This document shows positions 11,286 to 22,010 of a stretch of 64,000 nucleotides of DNA, one piece after another (positions within the stretch are counted from its first letter, which is position 1; each line of letters opens with the position of its first letter). Position numbers and translations under genes: made by a program. The notes under the pieces were generated by a model. That model was given only the letters and a program-made list of their open reading frames with translations. It was not told the origin of the DNA and made no database searches. The stretch is from Petrosia ficiformis (Eukaryota; Porifera; Demospongiae; Haplosclerida; Petrosiidae): assembly GCA_947044365.1 (NCBI GenBank), contig OX345636.1, forward strand, positions 18,082,548 through 18,146,547, read 5' to 3'.

Positions 11286-12038
11286 ATCTTTCAATTGCCA
11301 TATGTGTGTGAGCAAGTGAGCAAGTGTACAGGAGTCTTTGCCTAAGAAATAGTGACTTTTGGACACTACTTTGCAGCCACAAATTGTATTTTTTAGTTAG
11401 TGTAAATAAACCAAACACATGTTTTTACCAACATTCGAATGTTAAACTGTGTCTAAGTTAGCAAGTAGCAACCTTGCTTCGCTCAGAATAATTATAATAT
11501 AGCATGGTCCCATGGCAACCATTTGATGTGATGAGGTGTATAGTTTGCATATATACCACAGTATAATTATACCAAAAGTCCATTGCTAAATCATAGTATC
11601 ATTATGTTGTATAAAGCATTGCTATAGTTGGTGTATATACTGGATATACTACCTGCTTGTGTTCGGAAGTTTAAGTATATGTTATAACACACCTACGAGT
11701 GCTGGGGCAATTATAAATCCTACTAAGCGTGCCATACTTCTGCAGGAAAGGCAAAACTACTATAGCTGTGTGTAGATTCTCCTAACTTTTTGTCTTGAGT
11801 TTGGACCAGGTGAATGTTGTCGTCTTGTAGTTTGTGTTGCTGTGGTCAATGTCAGGTTTTATATCTGAATTATAAATTCTGTGGTTAGTTTGAAGTTTTG
11901 CCATATCGGGATATATTAATTATCTGGCTCGGCCCTCGGATTGTATCCGCATAAACTTCCTTCACAGAAGGTGTTATATCTGGCATATCAACCTTCTAAC
12001 CATACTTTATATATTACATATAAATTATATAATAACTT
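11286..12038. other. Intergenic, no gene seen
   Basis: No exon, RNA or clear element boundary. Confidence 0.4.
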
Positions 12039-12177
12039 AAGGCTACCATACACAAAGCAAAATGTCATTACTTTGAAGTTTACAAGCAACATGTTGAGAC
12101 TGGTGTTCACTGTTGCAGGCAACAAGCAACATCCAATTGCACATGGAATGATTTTGTTGCCTGCAACAAGTTGCCTC
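12039..12177. repeat. Left half of a MITE split by the left TIR element
   Basis: Begins AAGGCTACCATACAC and stops at GCCTC, where the TIR element starts. Its missing right end (complement GTGTATGGTGGCCTT) is at 17543-17562, next to the other TIR element. Joined, they restore an inverted-repeat element of about 150 bp. Confidence 0.8.
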
Positions 12178-12428
12178 TGTGCCGTGCCAGTTAGTGATCG
12201 TGCTGGTTAGTGGATAAAAAAAAAATTGACACGCCTCTCTGGATTAAGTAATGTCACGCCCTTAATTAATTATCATTAGCGCTATAGCTAGAGCGCTCGA
12301 CCTGAAGAGCAGATAAAAGGATAGCTGACAAGAACAAGTATAGTATAGCCTTGTTAGCATTTGAAGTCTGGATTTGGCAACATGTTAGTGATTTAGTTTA
12401 TTTGGCTACAGATTTCAAATAAAACAGC

Positions 12429-13790
12429 CATGCCAGTTAGTGATATTGAGTTTCTCACTAAACCAGAACACTTGAACATGTAATAATAGCCATGCCAGTT
12501 AGTGATATTGAGTTTCTCACTAACCAGAACACTTGAACATGTGATAATAGCCATGCCAGTTAGTGATATTGAGTTTCTCACTAACCAGAACACTTGAACG
12601 TGTAATAATAGCCATGCCAGTTAGTGATATTGAGTTTCTCACTAAACCAGAACACTTGAACATGTAATAATAGCCATGCCAGTTAGTGATATTGAGTTTC
12701 TCACTAACCAGAACACTTGAACATGTGATAATAGCCATGCCAGTTAGTGATATTGAGTTTCTCACTAACCAGAACACTTGAACATGAGGTAATAGCCATG
12801 CCAGTTAGTGATATTGAGTTAGTCACTAACCAGAACACTGGAACATGTGATAATAGCCATGCCAGTTAGTGATATTGAGTTTGTCACTAACCAGAACACT
12901 GGAACATGTAATAATACCCATGCCAGTTAGTGATATTGAGTTTGTCACTAACCAGAACACTTGAACATGTAATAATAGCCATGCCAGTTAGTGATATTGA
13001 CTAACCAGAGCACTTGAACATGTGATAATAGCCATGCCAGTTAGTGATATTGAGTTTGTCACTAACCAGAACACTTGAACATGAGGTAATAGCCATGCCA
13101 GTTAGTGATATTGAGTTAGTCACTAACCAGAACACTGGAACATGTAATAATAGCCATGCCAGTTAGTGATATTGAGTTTCTCACTAACCAGAACACTTGA
13201 ACGTGTAATAATAGCCATGCCAGTTAGTGATATTGAGTTTCTCACTAACCAGAACACTGGAACATGTAATAATACCCATGCCAGTTAGTGATATTGAGTT
13301 TCTCACTAACCAGAACACTTGAACATGTGATAATAGCCATGCCAGTTAGTGATGTTGACTAACCAGAACACTTGAACATATAATAATAGCCATGCCAGTT
13401 AGTGATATTGAGTTTGTCACTAACCAGAACACTGGAACATGTAATAATACCCATGCCAGTTAGTGATATTGAGTTTGTCACTAACCAGAACACTTGAACA
13501 TGTGATAATAGCCATGCCAGTTAGTGATGTTGACTAACCAGAACACTTGAACATATAATAATAGCCATGCCAGTTAGTGATATTGACTAACCAGAACACT
13601 TGAACATGTGATAATAGCCATGCCAGTTAGTGATATTGAGTTTTTCACTAACCAGAACACTTGAACATGTGATAATAGCCATGCCAGTTAGTGATGTTGA
13701 CTAACCAGAACACTTGAACATATAATAATAGCCATGCCAGTTAGTGATATTGAGTTTGTCACTAACCAGAACACTGGTACTATGATCCTT
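12429..13790. repeat. Subterminal minisatellite, left copy (about 61-bp unit)
   Basis: Roughly 22 units of about 61 bp. Each has GCCAGTTAGTGATATTGAGT then CACTAACCAGAACACT and an ACATGTGATAATA linker; a shorter variant lacks the middle TTGAGTTTGT. The GTTAGTG cores repeat the core of the element's own terminal inverted repeat. Open frames across it (SVLVSEKLNITNWHGYY repeats) are artefacts of the period. Confidence 0.9.
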
Positions 13791-14055
13791 TAAATGTACC
13801 AATCAAATTTAACTTGAAGTCAATGATTTATCCTATCAGGTACTTGCTTCTCTCGTACTAAATAAATATTGCAATTGAAATCCTATGAATAATTTATAGA
13901 TAATTCTTCTCAATACTCTAATAATTTAGCAAACTTCTTGAGAAAGTGTATTGGAGAAATGGAAAGAAGAGAGATATTCATAAATGGTCCATTGAAAAGA
14001 TAATGGTACATACATTAATTGTAAATAATTACCTGTTAATTACTTGTTAATTCAG

Positions 14056-14364
14056 GAAAAATCACACCAAACAAATGGAAATGATTGTGGGGTCTTTGTT
14101 TGCAAGGTAGAATTGATATTTTTAGTATAATCATTTATTATTAGTAAAATATCAGTATGCAGCTGTGATAGTCAACAATGATTACAAAGGCTTACAATTT
14201 GAGGTGAATCTGCTAATATTATAATACATATAAATTAATTAAAACTAATTCCCAAAAAAGAACTGAACTGTAATTGCCTATTTTACATTTATAATATATA
14301 ATAATTTCAGTCAGAGTTGGCTAATCTTAGGAAGTGGCTGACAAGGGAAATAATGTCAAGGTGA
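14056..14364 (+). pseudogene. Ulp1/SENP-type (C48) protease, C-terminal exons only, left copy
   Basis: Three exons with proper acceptors and donors: 14056-14106, 14156-14203 and 14311-14364 (stop). They translate to EKSHQTNGNDCGVFVCK, YAAVIVNNDYKGLQFE and SELANLRKWLTREIMSR. The first has the catalytic Gln...Asp-Cys-Gly block of SUMO/Ulp1 cysteine proteases, and the rest matches the closing helices of that fold. An upstream open piece near 13930-14010 may belong to it, but the catalytic His and Asp exons are not found between it and the minisatellite. The gene is therefore truncated at its 5' side. C48 domains are common in several eukaryotic DNA transposons, where their role is unclear. Confidence 0.7.
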
Positions 14365-14416
14365 AATCTATAGCTTGTATGTGTGGCAACATTCCATAAT
14401 AAATACACCATAACAG

Positions 14417-15532
14417 CTTCACATCAATTTATGTTGATACTCCATCAATTGATAATTGGACCTCACTTTCTATCGAATGCACTAAAGCTGATGTTGATGT
14501 AGCTCAGAATGAAGTGAGTGTATAAATTATATACTGTTAATTATAATTATATATGCATCATTTAAGTTTTTGCATTGGGAAGAAAGAAAAGGATCGACAA
14601 CAGAATATGATGATGGTGAGAGCTGTACACTTATACTTGTTGAGATATGTGAACATGCTTTAACACAGATGACAGCTGTACCAGCCCTGATACTATCACA
14701 GAGTTCACAAGTGCTGGTGAAGGTGAACATGGAAAATTATTAAACTTCAGTAATGCTGATATCAATCCATCATGTTCAACAGAATCGGACATAGATGATA
14801 TTCCAATACTGATGCCAGATATGACAGAAGAAAACACCCCAGAAGAATCATCGGAACTACTTTTTTTCAGTAGTGCAAAAGATCATGTGAGATCAATTGC
14901 CAGATCTAGTGTACTCCAAAGTAGACCACCAGAAAGGTGAATGTAAATACATAATTACTTTTATTTATGAAACTAAAACATATTAGGGATGGACACATTG
15001 TGAGAGTTAAGATGATTAATATTTTAAAAAGGAATGAGGTACAACAATTATCACAGTTAGAATTATAATAATTATAAAACAATTTAAAGATTGAACTACA
15101 GAAAATTGCTGCATCACCTCAAAGAAGTGTTTTCTTTGAGGTTCTTTGGACAAAGAGAGTTCGTGATAAAGATACACTGCCAGCAATAACATGGCCATTG
15201 TCTCATCCAGTAGTGGTAATTCAGCTTTTCACACACCATTTAAATCACCTATGTATAATTATTATATATAGGTGAATGAAGTATTCTATTACTTGGAGAT
15301 GTTGGCTACATCAACAAAACACAAACCCATTCCTCCAAAAGTGCTAGTCAAATCGATTTTATGGCCAGAGGTATTATGTAATTTTTATATTATATGCTAT
15401 TGTTATCACTCCTGAATTTTACTATAGGCAATGATAAAAATACTTCAAGAGACTTTTTCAATTTCAACAGTTCAATCACTGCAGTGTTATCTTGAACATT
15501 CCCTAGCTCCAATTGGTTTCAAAGATATTTAA
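14417..15532 (+). CDS. Unrecognised multi-exon protein inside the TIR element, left copy
   Basis: Exons that can be read with GT-AG borders: 14417-14513 (ends DVDVAQNE), 14567-14615, 14669-14936 (acidic and Ser/Thr-rich, DDIPILMPDMTEENTPEESS), 15090-15215 (FFEVLWTKRVRDKD), 15272-15370 (VNEVFYYLEMLATSTKHKP) and 15428-15532 (CYLEHSLAPIGFKDI, stop). Phases agree except at the 14936/15090 junction, where the frame does not carry over cleanly, so the gene may be broken there or use another splice site. The start is not identified. It is repeated base for base in the right copy. I do not recognise the family; it could be the element's second protein or a captured host gene tail. Confidence 0.5.
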
Positions 15533-16351
15533 GTATACTTCATAATTCATAATGCAGCAATTTTTTTTTTTTGCCTGTTTTGGATAGTGTGAAGATTGTA
15601 GTGGCAAAATAATGTTTATTGTTATCTTATATATACAATATAATAAAAGAGTTCATATTCATGTAGCGAACTCAGCTTTTTACTATATCAGGTAGGGGAT
15701 AGGATAGAAAACATCATACCTCAATATCTTTTTCTGTTACAAGAGTTCTTCACCACAGTACTATCTTCGGGGAAGTCAAAAATATTTCGCCATTTCACAG
15801 TGAACTCTGGTTTTTACTATATGTAACATCGTACCTCAATATCTTTTTCTGTTACAAGCGTTCGTCACAACAGTACTATCTTCAGGAAGTCGCCATTTTA
15901 CAGTCGTAGTTATTACACTAATAATTATTGTGGGCAGGGGCACAACGTTTTTTTAGCTTTTTTATCCACTAACCAGCACGATCACTAACTGGCACGGCAC
16001 ACATATAGCCTATGATATAGGATACAGATTGATATTAAAATCTTTGTGTATTGTTTCTCCTTCTATCACACATCAACAGTGTGTATGGATTGATGTGTTA
16101 TACTGTTGAAAAGATACCTTGTTTGCAATATACATGTAAGTCTCAATACGATCGATTAATTGTGCTTGTGAATAATTACCCACCTTAGTACTTATATACT
16201 TGATCATGTGCTACTCATAAGATAGTAATTATCAGATCTGACATAATAGTTGTGTAATGTGTGACTAGTAACAGTTTATATACTGAAAAGAAATGGGAAT
16301 AATACATAATAATAAATTGATGTAGGGACACTAGATTCATTCTGTATTATA

Positions 16352-16394
16352 ATTGTATAGGATCATAATAATTCACATTATGATCCTATACAAT
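16352..16394. repeat. Perfect 18-bp inverted repeat
   Basis: ATTGTATAGGATCATAAT, 7-base loop, exact complement. Could form a hairpin or be the core of a tiny MITE. Confidence 0.8.
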
Positions 16395-16678
16395 GTTCAC
16401 GATATAATTAGTACAAGTACAAATAAACTTGTTGGACTTGTGAGGTTGTGAGCCCTGTCAGGTCATGAGCCAAAAGTTGCTTTTTTTTCCATTAAACTGC
16501 TAAATATAAGTCATGGATTTCAAGTAAATGGTTAAAAGAATTATATCAACTTATCAAGTACTGTTATAATTATTGTTTCAATTAAAAATTCAATTTACCA
16601 TTACTGTTATCCATTGTATTTTTATATTTCATCACCTGCATCTCATAGTGTCTACTGTAATCTGCATGGAACCTAGAT

Positions 16679-16848
16679 TGGGATGTTACCTTAGCAGCAA
16701 ATTAAACTCCATATAACAACCCTACATGAGTTTGTTTTCCTACTATAATTATATACTTATGTAGGCTTATTATAATTATGGAAGTGGTTAGTTTAAATTT
16801 ATTGCTAAGGTACCATCCCAAACTTGTTTATGTTTTTGATATCCCTAC
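16679..16848. repeat. MITE with TTGGGATG...CATCCCAA ends
   Basis: Ends TTGGGATGTTACCTTAGCA and the complement of TGCTAAGGTACCATCCCAA, with inverted AAATTAAAC/GTTTAAATTT just inside. There is a loose link to MITE family C through ATAACCCTACAT. Confidence 0.7.
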
Positions 16849-17239
16849 ACATTCTTTCATTTTTGAAATATTATTCTTCATAACAAGTAATACAAACTAG
16901 AATGTGTTTAGTTCTAGCAATACTATTATTTTCTTTTCCTGCTCACAAACGCAATCACTCTAATCTTCTTCCTCACAGGTCAGTGGTTACTCTACTAACT
17001 TGTTCACAGTTGCTGTGAGACTCTTATCACATCGGCAAGTCTCAATTAGACTCAGTGCTGAGTGCTGCTCCTCAATTTGTCAATTGGGTGAATAATATCA
17101 CACTTTCTGCTGATGAAGATACACAATTGCTTCATAAAATTTATTTTATATACATGATTGTGTTTTAAATTTCCCGCTGCAAAATCTCATTGGCATAATT
17201 ATATATACATGTTTCGTCAATCGAAATTACGTAAATCCG

Positions 17240-17500
17240 AAGCTGACTACAGAGCTCTGTGTCTCTTCAAGTAACAAGAGAATCCACCTGTCTCAAGAGT
17301 CTAGAAAAACCCACAGCTCGTTCTGTCTCTATCTCGATCAATAAATCCATAACTCGTTCCGTGTTCCAAGAAATTCATATTTCGTTCTGTCTCGAGAGTT
17401 TAGAGAAATCCACGGATCGTTCCGTCTCGTGTCTAAAGAAATCTCCATTTCGATCAAAAAATCCATAATTCGTTCTGTCAAGTCTCTAAAAAATCCAGGT
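17240..17500. repeat. Imperfect tandem repeat rich in 'CGTTCTGTCTC'
   Basis: About five degenerate units built from AATCCA(T/C)A..TCGTTC(T/C)GT followed by TCTCGAGAGT-like text. One plus frame stays open (SLEKPTARSVS-like repeats) and ends at CCAG/GTGAGT. I cannot tell whether it was ever an exon. Confidence 0.5.
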
Positions 17501-18031
17501 GAGTAGTATGCTGTTGCAATAATCACAACTGCACGACACTAAAAGGCCACCATACACGAGGCTGTGCCGTGCCAGTTAGTGATCGTGCTGGTTAGTGGAT
17601 AAAAAAGCTAAAAAAACGTTGTGCCCCTGCCCACAATAATTATTAGTGTAATAACTACGACTGTAAAATGGCGACTTCCTGAAGATAGTACTGTTGTGAC
17701 GAACGCTTGTAACAGAAAAAGATATTGAGGTACGATGTTACATATAGTAAAAACCAGAGTTCACTGTGAAATGGCGAAATATTTTTGACTTCCCCGAAGA
17801 TAGTACTGTGGTGAAGAACTCTTGTAACAGAAAAAGATATTGAGGTATGATGTTTTCTATCCTATCCCCTACCTGATATAGTAAAAAGCTGAGTTCGCTA
17901 CATGAATATGAACTCTTTTATTATATTGTATATATAAGATAACAATAAACATTATTTTGCCACTACAATCTTCACACTATCCAAAACAGGCAAAAAAAAA
18001 AAATTGCTGCATTATGAATTATGAAGTATAC

Positions 18032-19147
18032 TTAAATATCTTTGAAACCAATTGGAGCTAGGGAATGTTCAAGATAACACTGCAGTGATTGAACTGTTGA
18101 AATTGAAAAAGTCTCTTGAAGTATTTTTATCATTGCCTATAGTAAAATTCAGGAGTGATAACAATAGCATATAATATAAAAATTACATAATACCTCTGGC
18201 CATAAAATCGATTTGACTAGCACTTTTGGAGGAATGGGTTTGTGTTTTGTTGATGTAGCCAACATCTCCAAGTAATAGAATACTTCATTCACCTATATAT
18301 AATAATTATACATAGGTGATTTAAATGGTGTGTGAAAAGCTGAATTACCACTACTGGATGAGACAATGGCCATGTTATTGCTGGCAGTGTATCTTTATCA
18401 CGAACTCTCTTTGTCCAAAGAACCTCAAAGAAAACACTTCTTTGAGGTGATGCAGCAATTTTCTGTAGTTCAATCTTTAAATTGTTTTATAATTATTATA
18501 ATTCTAACTGTGATAATTGTTGTACCTCATTCCTTTTTAAAATATTAATCATCTTAACTCTCACAATGTGTCCATCCCTAATATGTTTTAGTTTCATAAA
18601 TAAAAGTAATTATGTATTTACATTCACCTTTCTGGTGGTCTACTTTGGAGTACACTAGATCTGGCAATTGATCTCACATGATCTTTTGCACTACTGAAAA
18701 AAAGTAGTTCCGATGATTCTTCTGGGGTGTTTTCTTCTGTCATATCTGGCATCAGTATTGGAATATCATCTATGTCCGATTCTGTTGAACATGATGGATT
18801 GATATCAGCATTACTGAAGTTTAATAATTTTCCATGTTCACCTTCACCAGCACTTGTGAACTCTGTGATAGTATCAGGGCTGGTACAGCTGTCATCTGTG
18901 TTAAAGCATGTTCACATATCTCAACAAGTATAAGTGTACAGCTCTCACCATCATCATATTCTGTTGTCGATCCTTTTCTTTCTTCCCAATGCAAAAACTT
19001 AAATGATGCATATATAATTATAATTAACAGTATATAATTTATACACTCACTTCATTCTGAGCTACATCAACATCAGCTTTAGTGCATTCGATAGAAAGTG
19101 AGGTCCAATTATCAATTGATGGAGTATCAACATAAATTGATGTGAAG
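18032..19147 (-). CDS. Unrecognised multi-exon protein inside the TIR element, right copy
   Basis: Mirror of the left-copy gene at 14417-15532: exons at 19051-19147, 18949-18997, 18628-18895, 18349-18474, 18194-18292 and 18032-18136. The sequence appears identical, including the doubtful 18628/18474 junction, so whatever that junction means predates the duplication. Confidence 0.5.
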
Positions 19148-19199
19148 CTGTTATGGTGTATTTATTATGGAATGTTGCCACACATACAAGCTATAGATT

Positions 19200-19508
19200 T
19201 CACCTTGACATTATTTCCCTTGTCAGCCACTTCCTAAGATTAGCCAACTCTGACTGAAATTATTATATATTATAAATGTAAAATAGGCAATTACAGTTCA
19301 GTTCTTTTTTGGGAATTAGTTTTAATTAATTTATATGTATTATAATATTAGCAGATTCACCTCAAATTGTAAGCCTTTGTAATCATTGTTGACTATCACA
19401 GCTGCATACTGATATTTTACTAATAATAAATGATTATACTAAAAATATCAATTCTACCTTGCAAACAAAGACCCCACAATCATTTCCATTTGTTTGGTGT
19501 GATTTTTC
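19200..19508 (-). pseudogene. Ulp1/SENP-type protease C-terminal exons, right copy
   Basis: Mirror exons 19458-19508 (NGNDCGVFVCK, catalytic Cys), 19361-19408 and 19200-19253. Truncated at the same upstream place as the left copy. Confidence 0.7.
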
Positions 19509-19784
19509 CTGAATTAACAAGTAATTAACAGGTAATTATTTACAATTAATGTATGTACCATTATCTTTTCAATGGACCATTTATGAATATCTCTCTTCTT
19601 TCCATTTCTCCAATACACTTTCTCAAGAAGTTTGCTAAATTATTAGAGTATTGAGAAGAATTATCTATAAATTATTCATAGGATTTCAATTGCAATATTT
19701 ATTTAGTACGAGAGAAGCAAGTACCTGATAGGATAAATCATTGACTTCAAGTTAAATTTGATTGGTACATTTAAAGGATCATAG

Positions 19785-21545
19785 TACCAGTGTTCTGGTT
19801 AGTGACAAACTCAATATCACTAACTGGCATGGCTATTATTATATGTTCAAGTGTTCTGGTTAGTCAACATCACTAACTGGCATGGCTATTATCACATGTT
19901 CAAGTGTTCTGGTTAGTGACAAACTCAATATCACTAACTGGCATGGCTATTATCACATGTTCAAGTGTTCTGGTTAGTCAATATCACTAACTGGCATGGC
20001 TATTATTATATGTTCAAGTGTTCTGGTTAGTCAACATCACTAACTGGCATGGCTATTATCACATGTTCAAGTGTTCTGGTTAGTGACAAACTCAATATCA
20101 CTAACTGGCATGGCTATTATTACATGTTCCAGTGTTCTGGTTAGTGACAAACTCAATATCACTAACTGGCATGGGTATTATTACATGTTCCAGTGTTCTG
20201 GTTAGTGACAAACTCAATATCACTAACTGGCATGGCTATTATTATATGTTCAAGTGTTCTGGTTAGTCAACATCACTAACTGGCATGGCTATTATCACAT
20301 GTTCAAGTGTTCTGGTTAGTGAAAAACTCAATATCACTAACTGGCATGGCTATTATCACATGTTCAAGTGTTCTGGTTAGTCAATATCACTAACTGGCAT
20401 GGCTATTATTATATGTTCAAGTGTTCTGGTTAGTCAACATCACTAACTGGCATGGCTATTATCACATGTTCAAGTGTTCTGGTTAGTGACAAACTCAATA
20501 TCACTAACTGGCATGGGTATTATTACATGTTCCAGTGTTCTGGTTAGTGACAAACTCAATATCACTAACTGGCATGGCTATTATTATATGTTCAAGTGTT
20601 CTGGTTAGTCAACATCACTAACTGGCATGGCTATTATCACATGTTCAAGTGTTCTGGTTAGTGAGAAACTCAATATCACTAACTGGCATGGGTATTATTA
20701 CATGTTCCAGTGTTCTGGTTAGTGAGAAACTCAATATCACTAACTGGCATGGCTATTATTACACGTTCAAGTGTTCTGGTTAGTGAGAAACTCAATATCA
20801 CTAACTGGCATGGCTATTATTACATGTTCCAGTGTTCTGGTTAGTGACTAACTCAATATCACTAACTGGCATGGCTATTACCTCATGTTCAAGTGTTCTG
20901 GTTAGTGACAAACTCAATATCACTAACTGGCATGGCTATTATCACATGTTCAAGTGCTCTGGTTAGTCAATATCACTAACTGGCATGGCTATTATTACAT
21001 GTTCAAGTGTTCTGGTTAGTGACAAACTCAATATCACTAACTGGCATGGGTATTATTACATGTTCCAGTGTTCTGGTTAGTGACAAACTCAATATCACTA
21101 ACTGGCATGGCTATTATCACATGTTCCAGTGTTCTGGTTAGTGACTAACTCAATATCACTAACTGGCATGGCTATTACCTCATGTTCAAGTGTTCTGGTT
21201 AGTGAGAAACTCAATATCACTAACTGGCATGGCTATTATCACATGTTCAAGTGTTCTGGTTAGTGAGAAACTCAATATCACTAACTGGCATGGCTATTAT
21301 TACATGTTCAAGTGTTCTGGTTTAGTGAGAAACTCAATATCACTAACTGGCATGGCTATTATTACACGTTCAAGTGTTCTGGTTAGTGAGAAACTCAATA
21401 TCACTAACTGGCATGGCTATTATCACATGTTCAAGTGTTCTGGTTAGTGAGAAACTCAATATCACTAACTGGCATGGCTATTATTACATGTTCAAGTGTT
21501 CTGGTTTAGTGAGAAACTCAATATCACTAACTGGCATGGCTGTTT
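19785..21545. repeat. Subterminal minisatellite, right copy
   Basis: The same 61-bp unit as the left array in opposite orientation, with about 29 units against about 22. The order of long and short variants matches in blocks, so whole runs were gained or lost (403 bp). Confidence 0.9.
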
Positions 21546-21827
21546 TATTTGAAATCTGTAGCCAAATAAACTAAATCACTAACATGTTGCCAAATCCAGA
21601 CTTCAAATGCTAACAAGGCTATACTATACTTGTTCTTGTCAGCTATCCTTTTATCTGCTCTTCAGGTCGAGCGCTCTAGCTATAGCGCTAATGATAATTA
21701 ATTAAGGGCGTGACATTACTTAATCCAGAGAGGCGTGTCAATTTTTTTTTTATCCACTAACCAGCACGATCACTAACTGGCACGGCACAATATGTACATA
21801 TCACATTCTCATATTGAGTGTCAATGT

Positions 21828-22010
21828 GTCCATCCATCCATCCATCCATCCATTCATCCGTACATCTATCCATCCATACATACATCCATGCATCCATCTA
21901 AAGTGTCAATATTAATTTTCTTGCAACTATAAATTAGTTTAACAATATTTTGTTTTAATTGTGATATAGGTTCAACAACATCTTTTCACAGGGTGTGGGC
22001 TCCTACGAGT
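21828..22010. repeat. (CATC)n tract with a shared 3' flank
   Basis: A CATC-rich microsatellite followed by GCAACTATAAATTAG, CAACAATATTTTGTTTT and CAACATCTTTTC. The same order recurs at 34239-34580, so the microsatellite and its flank belong to one dispersed repeat. Confidence 0.65.

Larger units (their letters stand above)
12178..16001 (+). mobile_element. TIR DNA transposon, left copy (3824 bp, non-autonomous)
   Basis: Both ends carry an inverted repeat of about 44 bp starting TGTGCCGTGCCAGTTAGTGA and running to GGTTAGTGGATAAAAAA. From left to right it holds a unique 200-bp leader, a minisatellite of about 1.36 kb, the 3' exons of an Ulp1-like protease gene, and a second multi-exon reading frame. 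No transposase is visible, so it is non-autonomous, or its transposase has been lost. It is flanked by GCCTC on the left and CATAT on the right. These do not match each other but match the far sides of the right copy in crossed fashion. A 5-bp target duplication does not fit hAT (8) or Mutator (about 9), and the ends lack the CAC start of Transib. The superfamily is undecided. Confidence 0.88.
16002..17562. other. Inverted spacer between the two TIR elements
   Basis: A 1561-bp unique segment. Its ends carry CATAT (16002-16006) and GAGGC (17558-17562), the complements of the outer flanks ATATG (21790-21794) and GCCTC (12173-12177). It therefore lies inverted relative to the ancestral order. 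Inside are a perfect 18-bp hairpin at 16352-16394, a MITE with GGGATGNTACCTTAGCA ends at about 16679-16848, and an imperfect tandem repeat at 17240-17500. Confidence 0.85.
17563..21789 (-). mobile_element. TIR DNA transposon, right copy (4227 bp, inverted)
   Basis: Reverse-complement twin of 12178-16001. Inner coordinates obey x+y=33564 and outer coordinates x+y=33967; the 403-bp difference lies wholly in the minisatellite. The 250-bp terminal leader and all open frames compared are identical, implying a very recent copy, gene conversion, or an assembly duplication. Flanks are GAGGC on the left and ATATG on the right. Same TIRs and cargo. Confidence 0.88.

Noticed and set aside
12393..12777. 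Repetitive open frames (NSISLTGMAIITCSSVLVSE repeats), also at 21190-21574
   Set aside because: They only follow the 61-bp minisatellite period, which shifts frame with each unit; no start context or codon bias.
12429..13790. CRISPR array
   Set aside because: Units are tandem and contiguous without unique spacers, in an animal genome, inside a TIR element.
12178..21789. One single giant foldback transposon
   Set aside because: Each arm has its own pair of TIRs, and the 5-bp flanks fit two insertions plus an inversion better.
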